This document shows positions 10,016-25,000 of a stretch of DNA of 64,000 nucleotides, in pieces. Origin of the DNA: Xestospongia bergquistia (taxonomy: Eukaryota; Porifera; Demospongiae; Haplosclerida; Petrosiidae); assembly GCA_963965975.1 (NCBI GenBank), contig OZ014411.1, forward strand, positions 27,638,249 through 27,702,248, read 5' to 3'. Positions within the stretch are counted from its first letter, which is position 1. Every line of letters begins with the position of its first letter. The notes beneath the pieces are model-generated. The model searched no databases. It worked only from the letters and a program-made list of their open reading frames with translations, and was not told the DNA's origin. The position numbers and the translations under genes were made by a program.

Positions 10016-12511
10016 TAGTAACTATAGAGTATTAAAAAGGTATGACATTTAATTATTGTGTGGGTGTGGCTCTATTGATCTACTTGCAGGACATTAGGAG
10101 CAATTAACAAGACCAGGTCATGTACAGAAAAGAACAATAATCTTATCAATGACCTCATATGATGATTACTTGTAAGATGACATATATAATTTATCATTAG
10201 ATAGTCCAATGTTGAACTCCTCTACTATATTAATGTTATTATTTGTAGATTCAAGTCAGTTATCTATCACCAAACAAACATTAGTGTTAACTACACATAA
10301 TAAACTAGTAATATGTAGAGAGTTTACTTCATACAATGATAGATTAGATTTAATAATAAAATATGACTTTGATCTCTTAATATGTCCATATATATATATA
10401 GAGTATACTTTATCATTTATAATATAATTTATATATAACTAGTTTATAACTTAGTAGTCTATGATCTTATTCACCTTCACACTGTTCTAGATATCTTATA
10501 TATATTTTATTTGTTTTAAATCTCTGTTTTTTTTCTTCAAGTTTCCTCTATGAACATAACTGATCACATATTTTTACATACCTATGGTTCTGGTAAAGAA
10601 AGTATTGTATTCCCAAACATGACCAAACAACATATATATAAACTAAGGTGAGATTTTATGGTACTGTTCATGTTAATTGCCTTGTGTTAAAGTGCTTGGT
10701 AATTAAGTTTATCTTTTATCATTATAAGTTGTTATAGTAAACCTCATACATTATTAAGTTAATAACACCTTTTATTAACTTATTGCAATATGTCTTTATT
10801 GATGTAGACCTTCTTTGGACAGATCACAAATATCTAAGAGTCCTTAGTCATGTAAAAGGTAATTGTTATATTATAAAAAACAAATCTTTTCATTATTTGT
10901 ATCTTCTTTCAAAGTCCTCCTGTATCACATGTATCTGTTAAAAAGGAAAATACATTAGGTATGTGTTCATTGCTTGTTATAATAACTAAAAAAATAAAAA
11001 ATTAATTAGTCCTAGTTCTGACAAGGCATCAAAATTTACTATACCTACTCAATGTTCAGTATAGGAACAACAAAATACTATGAAGTAAAATACCTTAAAC
11101 TCAATAGTATGTAATGTAATAGTAACTACAATATCTAACATGTATCATGTTGTATACTATGAGTAACTTAACCAGTTTTAAATGATACTGAAGGCACTTA
11201 CTTTGTGAATTAAATATTATTTTAAAATGTTCATTAACTAATATTATTTTAGGAATATTGGGAAAATGAAAACTTCCAATGAGTTTTAGGAATTTCATGT
11301 TGTCCAGAGAAATACAAAAATACTGGTGAGGATCCAAATCAAGACAACAACAAACAAGTTATCTTACCAGAACCATTATCATCTGATAGAGAAGTATATG
11401 ATTATCATGTAGAAAGACTGACTATATATTAATGGGAGTGGTCTTTTAATGTCTTATCAGTATTGTTAGAGGAGACCTATCAAATTAGACATTAATGGAT
11501 ATAAAAGAACAAACTAAATGTACAAGACGTTTTAGGTCTCTATCTCTGTTTGTTTGAACTACAATTTGTAAGTTTTTATATCCAATAATATACTTTATAT
11601 TATAATTACTTTGATAGATCTTGAATGAGTTTTTATCATTGGTTTGTTTTGTGTGATATGTCTAACTGTTCTCATCAATTTGATGTTATAATAGAAAGAA
11701 TGATTCTAATGATGAGAAAGGTGTATGAATAAAATGTTAGACTCATACTTTTTAAATACATCTATTTCATTATTTAGCACTTCACATTACTTATGATCTT
11801 CTTCTCATGAGATGTTTTAACAGCAATAATAATAACGAGGATATTAACATTTTTCTTCCATTTGAGGTATATAATGACTTTAATCACTTGTGATCATAAT
11901 GAATAATTGTTCTTACTTCAGGATAATGTATTGAGTATTGAAACTAATTGAATCTATTCCTCATACATGATCTGTGAATGTCTGATCTCAACATGACTGT
12001 GGTATGTTGTATTATCTCATATTATGTTTAATGAATTGAGTATTTTACTCTTTTTAGAGAAGGTTGTCTACTTCATTGAGTCTACTCATAACTTTATATC
12101 AAATAGATCTAATATATTTGTCTGGAATAAATGTGGTCTGTTACATTCTTTGAAAAAGGACTTGGAAAAGCTAACCTGAGTTTTTTAAATAATAGATTGA
12201 GAATTTGATAAGTCCAAAGAAGTGAGAGCTATTGATACAGTGAGTTGTGTACATTTTGTTATATAATATTCTATTGGAGATTTTAATATAACTTTCTAGA
12301 GATGCTTTGTCAGTGTCTTAAAACCAAAACCTAGTAGTGAACATTATGCCATAAAGGGTTAAAAACTGACATATGTTAATTTAGATTCGTACATGAAGTT
12401 TGTCATTGTTAAAGTCTCAGACCAAGTGAGTCATCTCTGAGCTACACAATTCTTGACTCACATATATCTCTTCTCATCATTTATTAATCTTCCCACCGCT
12501 CCTCTCTAGTA
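10016..12511. other. AT-rich sequence, no gene seen
   Basis: Scattered short open stretches with splice-like borders (for example around 10561-10620 and 12121-12240) but none long or conserved enough to call. Confidence 0.5.
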
Positions 12512-12566
12512 ATGGCCACAAAAAACAAGAAGAAACAGAAGCTATTTCACAGAGTGATAGTAGCAG
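12512..12566 (+). CDS. Possible lone first exon (weak)
   Basis: An ATG in a fair context (agtaATGgcc) opens a lysine-rich start, MATKNKKKQKLFHRVIVA, which runs into a good donor, CAG|GTTAGT, in phase 1. It does not fit the phase-0 exons of the ankyrin gene downstream, and I could not find a matching next exon; the nearest strong acceptor (13663) leads to a stop after seven codons. It may be the start of a gene whose remainder is lost, or chance. Confidence 0.25.
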
Positions 12567-15500
12567 GTTAGTATAATCTCATGATAAATTATATTATATT
12601 ATTATATCATACTTCGTTGCTCTATATATGTTATATAAACCTGACAACTTAGGATTTATCAAAGGAGATCACTTTCAGATCTATAGTCCTTTGTCCCTTA
12701 GACAATATATTCCCTTGTTATCATTTTATATATACAATGTGTATATAGACCTTTGAAGAATGATATATATGTGTTATATAATGTAACTATAAATATGAAA
12801 TGATGCCAAATATGTAAATGAAATTTGAACAAGTGTTTGTGTAGAAACAGTTGTTATGTGTCCATCTTCACAGGAAGTCAATGGTATCTGTAGAAGGTTA
12901 GTCATTAAGCTTCTCATGTACTGAATTTTAATAACTTCCTTTTTAAAATGACAGCATAGCAACCGTTTATGTGTAAGTGCTCATTTGAAATTTATTTCTG
13001 TATTAGATACCATTTTTATATTTATAGTCACATATATCATAGTTCAAAGGTCAATATGTATTATATAAACCTACTAATGAAGGAATTTGTATAGGTATCA
13101 TACTATAAACTCTATTACTGACAGTAACTGAACTATATAGTAAAGGGTTACATTAACTGGTTATTGACTTTATAACTTACTAGCACAAATAGACACAGAA
13201 GGATTAGAATAATATAATGTAGTCTTCTAGTTATATCACATGAGACTAATCCTGTGTATTAACATATCAATGAAAGAGAGACTATATCATGATTACATGA
13301 GAGGAGTCATTAATAGATACATCAGTATGTCTACTAGTTAGTAGTTCACAAGGTAAGATATACATGTATATGTATATGACCTTGTGTATTTACATATTAC
13401 TGCTAGTTATAAATTGTTATTAATAGACAAAGTCTATTTATATCTACTTGTCAATGTTTTGTCCTACCAAACTTACCCACTATATGATAATACATAGTGT
13501 CATTGTAATGAGTTCACTTTATAATAAAGATCATTACAACAGTAATATCACAGAAGATAACTCTATTATTATCAGTTTTGTAGTTATACATATAATATAC
13601 ATGTATACTAGTTGACATATAATTACTACAGTTTAATGTTCTCTTATATTGTTCTCCTTCAGATCACATATATCAGTCTATCAGCTAAAGCTATACAGTA
13701 GACACACCTTCTAACAGTCCGGATATATAGGATTACTGACACAACAAAGGAAGGCCTGACAATGGGACAAGATAAGGAGTTATAATGAGGTCAGTTATTA
13801 TAATTAGTGTTAAGGCTAGTTCACAATATGGTACAGATCCTTCTACATTAATTTATATAGACATAACACTTGATGTAACACATCACAACATTAGGATACT
13901 CTAGAGTGTTATTTATACATTGCTTAAGTTGCATCCAACCAATCAGATACCATCTATGAAGAGCAAAGATAGGGCACACCCACAAGTTTCTTTTGCCTCC
14001 TTCTCAGCACCAGACATAGAACCATTTCAACTCCTTTTCAATGCTGTCCATAATGTATATGCTTGATAACTGTGGGTGGAGTTTAAATTAAGGTTGAAGG
14101 TTATTATGTTGAACATTGGCATTGTTGTATTGTGAAATATAACACAATGTAATACTCACTTGTTTGAACATCATATTGTGAACTAGTCTTTAATGAATTA
14201 GGGGACACATTATAATATATCATATAGTTGATTGAGAGATTCAAAATGTTATATGTTTTAATGAATAATAAACCAAACTATGAAGATTTAAAACTATAGT
14301 TGTGTGTGGTCTTCCTAGACATTTAATATAGTACATTGATAGAGGTAGTACATTTCAATATGTGTGGTCATGTTAGAGTATTAAGTATGTCTAGTCATAT
14401 CTCTCTATAATACTTCTGTTTATTACTAGTTTCATGTATTCAGACTTTCTTATAAATATGTAATTCACGTATCATGTATTATAACAACTCAGCTAACACA
14501 CATGATATAATTAGTAACCACACCCATGAAAAATGTAAGTAACAGTTATATTATGTTATCCCATCATTGATCTTAGTACATATTCATAGTCACTGTAGGT
14601 GTCCATATATTACAATATATCTAGTTTTATTATATTATGTATATTATTATATATTCATAGTCACTGTAGGTGTTCATATATGTTTATTACTAGTCACAAG
14701 ATCTATGAATATTATATTAATGTTAATTACTTGTTTACAAATGTGTTCTTGACTTTATAAACAGTTTGTTTTAAAATAAAATAGACAAGTAAATAAAAAC
14801 ATGAAATAAATATAATAATTGATAATATTAGTTTGGTATAATAAGTACAAACAAAATAAAAGAGACAACAGTTACATTATTGTTAATATTGATTGTTTTG
14901 TGTTCTATTCTATTCTATTGATGTTATGAGAAGGAGGTAGCTATCACAGGTCATCAGGTCAGTCTTGAGTCTATTACATTTATCCTCAATCAAGGTAAAA
15001 TGGTACAGCAACAATCCTTACAAATAATTATTTATGTCGAAAAAATTTAAAGTGCTTTCCTGTCTAAATTTGGCCACTCTATTAAAACAATATTACTTAC
15101 ACTACTACTATTTAAAACAGTAAACTATTAAAACAAACAACATTATAAACAATAGACTAACTACTTAATTTAGTAACATTTTAGTAATTTAATGAGTTGA
15201 GTAATAAAGTTTAAACGACTTCACAATTGTCATTAATCTGTTGCTCACATGTTATTATATTTGACTGATGTTAATAAGTTATTGTAGTCTCTTGTTACAT
15301 TATCTATTAACTGGTTTATATAAACAATATCTTTAATGTATTGATTGTTTTACTGATGTAATTTATAGTAATGGTCTTGCTTTTGAGCTAACATAATTAA
15401 TTAAATGTGACAATGAAATGTACCTCTAAATTTTACTCAAGAAGATACACCAAGCTTTGTCATCATTTCTTGATTTTGTCATTTTTATTTTCTCATAGGA

Positions 15501-16284
15501 TCTGATGTACCATGAACAACTACTAGTAACACTACTATTATAGTAGAGATTATGTTAAGTGAGATTGTACACAATATATTCCTCAGTTATTAACTTATGT
15601 ACAAGATACTTTACTGTCTATATGTACTTGAAATATACAGTGATAGGAATGTTCTTTAAAATATTATAACCGATGACAACCATAATTTAAAGTTATATTT
15701 TATTTTATGCCTAGAAACATATCCTAAGAAACATCACCTTAAGCAAGCGCTTGCTCTCATATAATACAAATGATGACAGATTGGTAAAGTCTTAGAGATA
15801 TCTCCTAGTACAATACAACCCATAAACAGAAATCCTCAATATGATAACACTATGATGCTCTATTTTATTATTATTATTATTGTTATTATATTTTTGTAAC
15901 ATTTCTGTCAAAATTCCATAACTTATATATAATGTGCTGAGGAGAATGTACTTTCTTTAGTTGTATATTAAATATCATTATTGCTGTACCATTGAAAAAT
16001 GTATTATGTCATTTTAAATGATTTAAAACTATAATAATTATTAATTTTTAATTTGATTGAATCATTATAACTTTTATCATCATCTATGTCAATAAATACA
16101 GTAATGATATGATGTTATAGTCAATAAGGATACATGACTAATATAGCAGGTGCTTAGTAGCTTTAAAAATGAGAAAGATTGTTAATATTAGAGACTTCTA
16201 GTTCAAAATACCCATCATGTATGAATGTGAACAATCAAATGAGTCTTTAGTATCAGAAGTAGGTTCACCTTTCTGAACAAATTA
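12567..16284. other. AT-rich sequence, no gene seen
   Basis: Only simple AT-rich sequence, including a short TTA run near 15865-15890. No supported gene, RNA gene or repeat. Confidence 0.55.
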
Positions 16285-16545
16285 CCAACTCTTTGACATT
16301 GGTGGTAGTAGTAATTACCTTCAGTACCATCAGATCAAATGCAGAAATAAAAGTCAGTGTAAATTGTTTTTGATTACTAGAACAAAGTATCGGAATCTTA
16401 CAATCATGAAATAAATTCTAAATTCTTCTGTACCATATATTCTAAAGAATTATTGAAAATCTTATGTGTGATCTACCAGGAGCATTAATCTATCTGATGA
16501 CAACCTTGTCACAAGAGTAGATGAACAGGAATGTGACTTACTAGT
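16285..16545 (+). mobile_element. Decayed Ty3/gypsy reverse-transcriptase fragment, + strand
   Basis: Reading the + strand with frame changes gives YLQYHQIKCRNKSQ, then RIIENLMCDLPGALIYL followed in a shifted frame by DDNLVTRVDEQE. These match the AYQQIK and FQR-ME-L-...-YLDD-LVTG stretch of Ty3/gypsy reverse transcriptase. It is heavily broken. Confidence 0.55.
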
Positions 16546-16625
16546 AGTTCCTAGAAGTAATTTACCATCTGGCTTAATCACAGGTACAATTAGAACTGTC
16601 CAGTCTGAGAATTGAATTGGTATAT
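16546..16625 (-). mobile_element. Decayed Ty3/gypsy RT start fragment, - strand
   Basis: On the minus strand PIQFSDWTVLIVPVIKPDGK can be read, the conserved start of the Ty3/gypsy reverse-transcriptase fingers. It abuts, in opposite orientation, the RT fragment at 16285-16545, so the element was rearranged or two copies met here. Confidence 0.6.
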
Positions 16626-16762
16626 TATTAATTAAGCCATGGTGGCTGGCAGTCTTCTGTGTGTGACATTAATGATAATAATTAATATTATAGTCAATAG
16701 TTCATAGAACTTGTAGGTTTTCTTCCACATTTTATTATTGTTTAGATAAACTCTGACCACCA

Positions 16763-17661
16763 TCAATACAGGTTGTATGGGCCTTTCATGTATGACATGG
16801 AGGTGGTACATGTCTGTAATCTAGTGGCTGTCAGAGTGGCTTCAGGAGGAGGGGTAATCTTTGTAACTGTTTGCCTTTTCTTTGTGAGGTTTCTTCCATA
16901 ACGAGTACGAGGAGTTAGTCTTGCACATTGTGTCCAGTCTTGACACACAATTGATATCCACTAGATAGAAACAGCAACTGTTAGGTGAGTGATTTGTTCC
17001 ACACCTGTAGTATGATGTAAGCTTTGACTTAGAACACAACGTATAGCCGTTCGTTGTATTGTTTAATGTGCAGGCGGGTTAGTCTGGAGATCTTACACAA
17101 CATTGGTTGTAGTCTCCATGCCCTGAGCTATTTCTAAAGCTCTTTATATGTGAGTTCAGTTTTACTCTAAATCGATTATCAATAATCATAGTATCTGTGC
17201 ACTAACTCCGCAGACCAGTCTATCTCGAAATCATGTCATTTACGAGTTACAGTGTTAATCTAAGTGCTACTACATATGCAGCCACTGACTCTTCCTGACG
17301 ACATTCTTAGATATCTTATTTGCAATTATATCTCCGTACTATAGGCAAAGACTTCGAATTGTAGTTGCATTTTCAGTGTGTTCATTAACTGATCAAAAGT
17401 CATTTGTATTCAATTTGCAATCGCAAATAAACTTTGTAAGAGTTACCATGTGGTCGAGATTACAAACAGTTAGCAGAATTGATCTTCCCAATTTTTTGTT
17501 ATGTTGTTTGTTGAAAAGTAGTTACCTAAATGTTCTGTGTACGACGACCTTGTCTCCATGCAATGTAGAGTTGAATAATAAAAGTTTCGTGTGAGTTGCC
17601 ATCTCTGATAGATCAGTTTCATCTCGTCACTAAATACGTAGTAAATTAACTGAGCTAACAT
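16763..17661 (-). pseudogene. Decayed Ty3/gypsy gag
   Basis: Going down the minus strand: YFSTNNITKNWEDQF near 17500, a following ILLTVCNLDHM in another frame, TFDQL near 17395, RDRLVCGV near 17205-17230, ALEIAQGMETTTN near 17105-17140 and a CCHC-like YRCGTNHSPNSCC near 16980-17010. This order is that of a Ty3/gypsy capsid followed by a zinc knuckle. Many stops and frameshifts show it is old. It differs from the young element at 2396-6731 and probably belongs with the RT scraps to its left. Flanking LTRs were not found. Confidence 0.7.
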
Positions 17662-19035
17662 ACTTGTATATTAAGTTAACACAACTTACTAAACATATAG
17701 ATATAAGACTAATACTGTATATAAACAGAACTATTTAAATACACAAAATGTTATATGGTTTCACACCACAATATACAATATTAATTTAGTCCAAATTAAA
17801 ATTCACTACATTTTCAACAAGTTCATCTCATTTGCTGTCAGACTGGAATGAGTAACTTTTATTCCTAAAATCCTAAACCATCTTCCTTAACTGTCTACCA
17901 TCGGATTTCACTTCTCTCTCTTTTGAATAAATTTATAATTTTGTGAATAATTTAATCCTAATATATATATTCTCACCAGTTTATTAACATTAATAATATA
18001 GCCCTCTTAGCTCTTGTTGAGGGAGATATATTTGTTGTGTGTGTCTTATCATCACAATACAGCAACATCTCATTTTAGTTTCATCCTCAATCAAGACGAC
18101 TTAGTACATCAACTATCATATTGTACATGTCCAGTAATGCCACATCTTATTGAAGAACACCATGATACTAGCATGACATATTTGTACTCTAAGGACCATC
18201 CCAATATGTTCCAGGGATCTCTAGATACTTTGTATTACAGGATATGAATGTTCTCCTGAATCCTAAGAACCATTTTATAATGTACTAAATATCCTAGATT
18301 ACTTATACTAGAGACTTTAGGATTATCTTTAAATATACAAGACAATAGTACTGGACAAGATGTGGTAGTACTGGAGTCACTGGACATCACTTGTGTTTTA
18401 ACTTATTATATTTAGTGTTGATAATTATCAGTGACAGTCAAGTACTAGACACATTACTGATTTAATAAGTAGTATAGTACAATATTAATATTAAACTAGG
18501 TCTAATATGAGAAACCATTAATATAGTCCTCCTATTTACTACAATAGTACTGTTATATATATCAATATCTTTGTAGTGTTTATATAGCATTGAACTTGTC
18601 TTTTAAAACTAATTGACACATACTTTATAATATCTAATATAATGATATATCCATTATAATGTATTAGTAGATAATACTAACTATATCACTGTCAGTTCCT
18701 ATCTATTATATTAATATAATAAACTAGTCTAATATTATATTACTAGTAATTATATACTTTATTATCTATAATGTTTTACTTGTAGATATTAACATTATAT
18801 GATCTCAGACATCAAATGATATGATGACTCTAACATTAGTACTTGATATTGAGAAGATAATGGACATACTAACTATGAGAACAAAAATTGAATATTATAA
18901 TAATTAATAAATTGACTTTATTATCAATTTGATTTTGACACTGCTTAAAAATAAGTTCTTGCTGTTAGTAATTAACATATTTTGGTGGTGTCTCATGTAC
19001 TAAGAGAGAACGCAACTTAACTCAAGTGCTAAAAG
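17662..19035. other. AT-rich sequence, no gene seen
   Basis: Presumed upstream region of the large ankyrin gene. No TATA box or other promoter element can be called with confidence. Confidence 0.5.
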
Positions 19036-19062
19036 ATGATGCGACTCTCATCTATGAGACTG
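19036..19062 (+). CDS. Candidate start exon of the ankyrin gene
   Basis: ATGATG opens MMRLSSMRL and meets a donor CTG|GTAGGT in phase 0, which fits the next exon. There is no independent support from conservation; the true first exon could lie elsewhere. Confidence 0.35.
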
Positions 19063-22000
19063 GTAGGTGATTGCAGCATATATATCTGTTGTGTTAATAG
19101 CATTAACTATTAACTGATCTTAGTATCTAGTTTATTGTAACATAACACACACACACATGCATATTATGAAACTATGAACTCAATCATACTAACATTGAAG
19201 TATATACTATCACTATATAAAAGTATGTGTGTATTTATTAAGTTAATGAAGTTTCTTATTGTAATAATAGATCAGTCTATTATCCTATAGTCACATATAG
19301 TGGACAGTAAATTCATTTTACATTATGATATTAGGTCTATTATTGTAGAGGTAGAGACAATGATAACTACATGTAGTATTAGATAACTTTAATAGTTACA
19401 TATAACAATAGAACAATAATATATAGAAATGGTCAGTTAATATGTAGTCTAAAATATTCTATGAATGGTCATTGACACACCCAATGGATGTCATCCAAAG
19501 TCTTAAGACATACGAAATAGTCTTAATTAGAATTTCTCACTAAGCAAAATTAATATCATAATGATGTTAGTTATTGTCACTATATAACTGTCTACATGTA
19601 ATGTTCAAGTAAACTTGTATTATGTTAGTACATGTTATTATCAGTTAAATATTAGTAAACTACATGTACATTATATACATAAATATATGTATTCTTTATG
19701 ATAGGAGTGGTCTCTTTATGATGCAGCTCATTGTGGTAATCTTGATTTAATAAAGAGTGCCATAAAAGATGGCTCTGTTCATGCTAATGCTATATATCGT
19801 GTGAGTATATGTCATATAATAAGTAGTGACTTTATAGACATGAATTATAGCAACCAAGTGTCTAATTTATAACAACATACTTGGTAGTGTACTATACATG
19901 AAAATATAATGGTACCTCTAATAATGGACATTACCAATAGTAAATACCAATGGATAATTACTTTGGAATGGAATGATCTTCTATTGAATCTAATTGAATT
20001 ACATCTTCTGATATTCAGACACCTCCATTTTGAAACAACAGACTTTCTATTACACTGGATATTTCTAGCACATTCAATTTACCTTTAAAATTATGGTGGG
20101 CATGTCTATGCAGTCCATGTGGACTTGTCTATGGCAAAACAAAATATATTTGACAATTTCTTTTTCTTTGTATACTTTACTTAAGCTAGATCAGATGTTC
20201 ATTTGAAATGAAAGATATCAGTAAAGTATGAAATACACATGTACTTATATATATATTGCTCTAACCTTGGAGCTAAGGGTACCTCTCTCTATAAGGGACA
20301 CTTGTCCTTACTGTGTCCACTATTTGGAGATTCCACTGTAGAGAAAACCTAGCACTATTAGTTGTAAATGACATTCATAGTAATAGTAATACCAGGTTTA
20401 TAGTATAAAGTTAACATTCCTAGCCAAATTGACTCTACATTGAATTAAAGTATAAACAGTTATCTGACAAACAAATCTATATTGTACATATGACTGTGTT
20501 ATATGAACTTGATATATACAAATGGTATTATATAAAAGATACATGTAGCATGTATAGGTTTAATATAGTGTTACTTTATTTTATGATGATTTTTCTGTCT
20601 TTTATTTAGTATAATGGTAACACCATGTTACATGTTGCTGCTTATTATGGACAGAATAATATCATCAGTTATTTACTTGATATTGGTGCAGACCCTAATA
20701 TACAAAATAAGGTGAATATTTATAGATAATGCTATGTATTAAAGTATGGTCATCAGGACATATGTACATTAAAATATAATGAAGACTTTAAAATGCAATA
20801 TACAAGGTCAAAGTTAATATGATAGTTATAGTCATGTGACTTATAGCCAATCAAATATCTTGATTTTAATCAGATGACTGTGAATGTTAGGTTACATTTT
20901 CTTAATAAAACAATATTATTAATAATTAATAGTTCATTTTATGAAAATTAAAGACAACAACATGAAATTATTAAATTGCAATTAATATAAATTATCAATG
21001 ACCTTTTTTATAATTAAAAAGACATCTATCTTATAAGTGTCCTTTATTACTCTACATTAAATAAATGATTAAAATGGTTAATAGTTGTAAGTCACATGAC
21101 TATAGCTAAGTTATTATAAACTATACAATATAAAAGTGGTGTTATTATTTTTAGTAATAATAGTACAATAATTGAATGAATTAGATTTCATATTACTGCA
21201 AATTTGTATTATTGAAATTTTGTGGCTATTACATTTTGTATATGTAATATTTAGGTCAGTTTGGTTAATATAATTACTTTATGAACTGATCAATAAGTAT
21301 AAATGTGGATTTAACATTTATGAACACTAAACAACATATAATATAAACTTGAATACATGAACAGAAATCACTTAATACAGGTCTATAAATATTAAGTCTT
21401 CAAATGAGATAATAACATATTATTGATAGACTAGTACTGAGACTAGTTAATTATAATCTTCTGTGATTATGATGAAGAGCAACTTTTAGAATTAAGTAGA
21501 AAGATCTAAAAATTATGCTATTGTTATGGCACTATCCCAAGTCATGAGAATTGTTAGAACTGGAATATCAGTGAGACCAACTTTTAAGTAAAGGAGCATG
21601 TTAATATTGTAGAATATTTTAAATTTTTATTGTCAAGCAGCTATCTATAAATAGCATGGAAATAAATCTTCCATCAAGTTTGCACCATTACATGAGTTCA
21701 CCTTTAGTTTGTGCAGTATTTTATATGTCCTAATCACTGTGTTTACTTTATAATCACATAACCATTCATAAATGCTTTAAGCTGAATTTTAACAATTTTT
21801 GGTCTTAATTTTAGCAGTGGGTCAATTTCCTTTAGAATATTAATATTTTAGTAATAGCTACAATGTATGATAGTCACTGATATTTCTAAAATTAGTACAG
21901 ACAAATTTATCAACATCTAAGGTAGTGTTAATATTAAATATTACTTAAACACATTAAACTTCAGCATTATTTTAATATCAGAATCAAACATTTTCCTTTT

Positions 22001-25000
22001 ACAAGTTAACTCAATAAACACTCATAATAAGAAAACATTTTAAACATATCTCCTATTTTCATGGATTTTCTTGTTGCTACAACCTCAACCTCAACGATAA
22101 TAATAATGGTTAATTTTTATAACTCTTGACTCCACCTTCTTATTAATTGCAGTACTAGTTGTATACAATGTATTTACTTGTATATACTAACAAATGTTTA
22201 TAAAATGTAAAAATATTCATGATATATTATGTCTTTTGATGTTAGTGTATATGTATATAGAATGGAATAACACCACTCTATAGATCATGTGACTATAATG
22301 AATATCGTTCTAACTCAGTATAGTTACTATTACATATTGTAATCTTGTATACTTGTACATGTATGAGACATGTGGACATAGATATTCAAACATATATAAT
22401 GTATATTGTAAAGGTTCTGTTTAGGACAATATTATCTATTTAAGATATACATTGTATGTTTTAGTTGTTTGAAAGAAAATCCCTTGATGTGTAGTTATTA
22501 TTATTTAACAAGTTTAGAAAGTAACAGTGATTTGAAAATATAATTAAGTACTTAATTACTTTTGTTATATACATTATATTTTGTACTAGTATATGACATT
22601 AATATTATATCTTGTTAAGGATGGCAGGACTCCATTGCACATAGCATGTTACAGAGGTCATGATAAAGTAGTACAACTATTACTAGACCATGGTGTTAAA
22701 GTGGATGTTCGAGACAAGGTCAGTGACATCTGATATGTATTATGTTAAGTTATATAACACAACAGAAGTTAATGTAGCTACATTATCACACATAAAAAAG
22801 CAAAAAAAGTGTCTACGTGTTAAGCTATGATTTCAATTATTAAATATCAATGCAACATATTATTTTATAATAAATCATATTCATTGTTAAGGAGAGTTAT
22901 TGTTCATTCCATATTAAGACCTACTTTGTACATCCCTCAATTTAAAAATACTTTGAATTAAACAAATGCCAGGCAATAGTTTAATGCTAAACCTTTACTT
23001 ATTAATCCTTATCTGACAACATATACAAAAAATAAGTGAATTTCTGTAATGTTTTAGCCTTTTTGAGTTACTTTATAACAATATTACCTATGCATATTTT
23101 CTTTTTAAAATTTTAACATTTTAATTTTAACATTTTTGAACACTAAACATCATATAATATAAACATGAATACTTGAACAGAAATCACTTAATACAGGTCT
23201 ATAAATATTAAGTCTACAAATGAGATAATAACATATTATTGATAGACTAGTACTGAGACTAGTTAATTATAATCTTCTGTGATTATGATGAAGAGCAACT
23301 TTTAGAATTAAGTAGAAAGATCTAAAAACTATGATGGCACTATCCCAAGTCTTGAGAATTGTTAGAACTGGAATATCAGTGAGACCAACTTTTAAGTAAA
23401 GGAACATGTTAATATTGTAGAATATTTTAAATTTTTATTGTCAAGCAGCTATCTATAAGTAGCATGGAAATAAATTTTCCATCATCTGTCTTTTATTTAG
23501 CATTGTAGCACCATGTTACATGTTGCTGCTTATTATGGAAAGAATAATGTCATAAGTATTTACTTGATATTGGTGCAGACCCTAATATACAAAATAAGGT
23601 GAATATTTATAGATACTGTTATGTATTAAAGTATGGTCATCAGGACATATGTACATTAAAATATAATAAAGACTTTAAAATGCAATATACAAGGTCAAAG
23701 TTAATATGATAGTTATAGTCATGTGACTTATAGCCATTAAAATATCTTGATTTTAATCAGATGACTATGAATGTTAGGTTACATTTTATTAAATAAACAA
23801 TATTATTAATAATTAATAGTTCATTTTATGACAACAACATGAAATTACTAAATTGCAATTAATACATCCTCAGACTACCACAGCCTGTAACAAAGTAGTC
23901 TGATATTTAGTTTGTTTATACTGGGATAGGATGTCCCAAATCTTGCAATAAGAATGATGATCCTAATTTTTTAAAAAATAATTCTAGCTTCGGCGCCATG
24001 TGATAATAATCACATTGATAAGCCAAAAATTGAATTAGTGATTTCATTAGATGTTATGATACCAATATACACATCATTTTCTGTCCCAAAAAATGAAGAA
24101 AAGATACCACACTACCTGTTGCAATGATGTATGGTGGTTTGGAAAGAGAGTACCTGATAGCAGGGTTAGCTCTTTAAACCCCAAGCACATAGAGTACATA
24201 CACATCATATCAAAGAAAGTGTATCTAATGTAGTAGTAGCTCATTGCTACATAGATATAATACAATTTCCATACTATCTCATAATATTGTCTATACTTGT
24301 AGTTATTTCTCTAGCTATGACACTGTAGCCTCTCTACCCATTTTTAAAATATCAAGAGACTTTAAAAAGCATTGTGTTTCTATTCTCTCCTAAAATATAT
24401 GTTTCACTCACCATATTGAATATAACTATTCAATAAATATTAGTTTAATTTGGTAAAGTTATTCAAAGAACATATCGCACACAATCTTATTAAGATTTAA
24501 TGCTAGCAAACAAACAATGACAAATTTCTAAATGCACGTATAATCAATAAATTAGAGTCTTGTATCTTTGACTTGATTATCTTAGGATAAGAATTATTGC
24601 AATTATACCCAAATCTTGTTTTCTTATCAAGTCTAACAATAGTAATTACTTTCAATTGTTATGTGATAATAATAACATTCATAAGATGAAATTAGAATTT
24701 AGTCATTGCCACAATCCTGGTATACATATCATTTCCTGTACCAAGATAATTGATAAAAGATAACAGACAATATTTCACTATGGGGCACAGTATTTTGGGG
24801 ACAAGACTAACCTCAGACAATCATTTTGCCAACGGTAGAATGGGTTAGCTTATTAAATGTTTATTACTTTATATAATGAGACGTAACTGATGATAGACAT
24901 ATTACGTGTAGTCAAAATCTATATATACTTTTCTTCTTTCTATATATCTTTGATTATCAACTATATATATGTGTATATAGTTGATAATCTAAATGTATAT

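Noticed and set aside
13664-13800. Second exon for the candidate start exon at 12512
   Set aside because: The acceptor is good but the frame stops after seven codons.
16842-17039. Small cysteine-rich secreted protein on the minus strand
   Set aside because: The cysteines fit a retroviral-type zinc knuckle region of a decayed gag, supported by RDRLVCGV and ALEIAQG upstream.
24074-24265. Minus-strand frame in the array-leading sequence
   Set aside because: The duplicate at 44880-45260 does not keep the frame.
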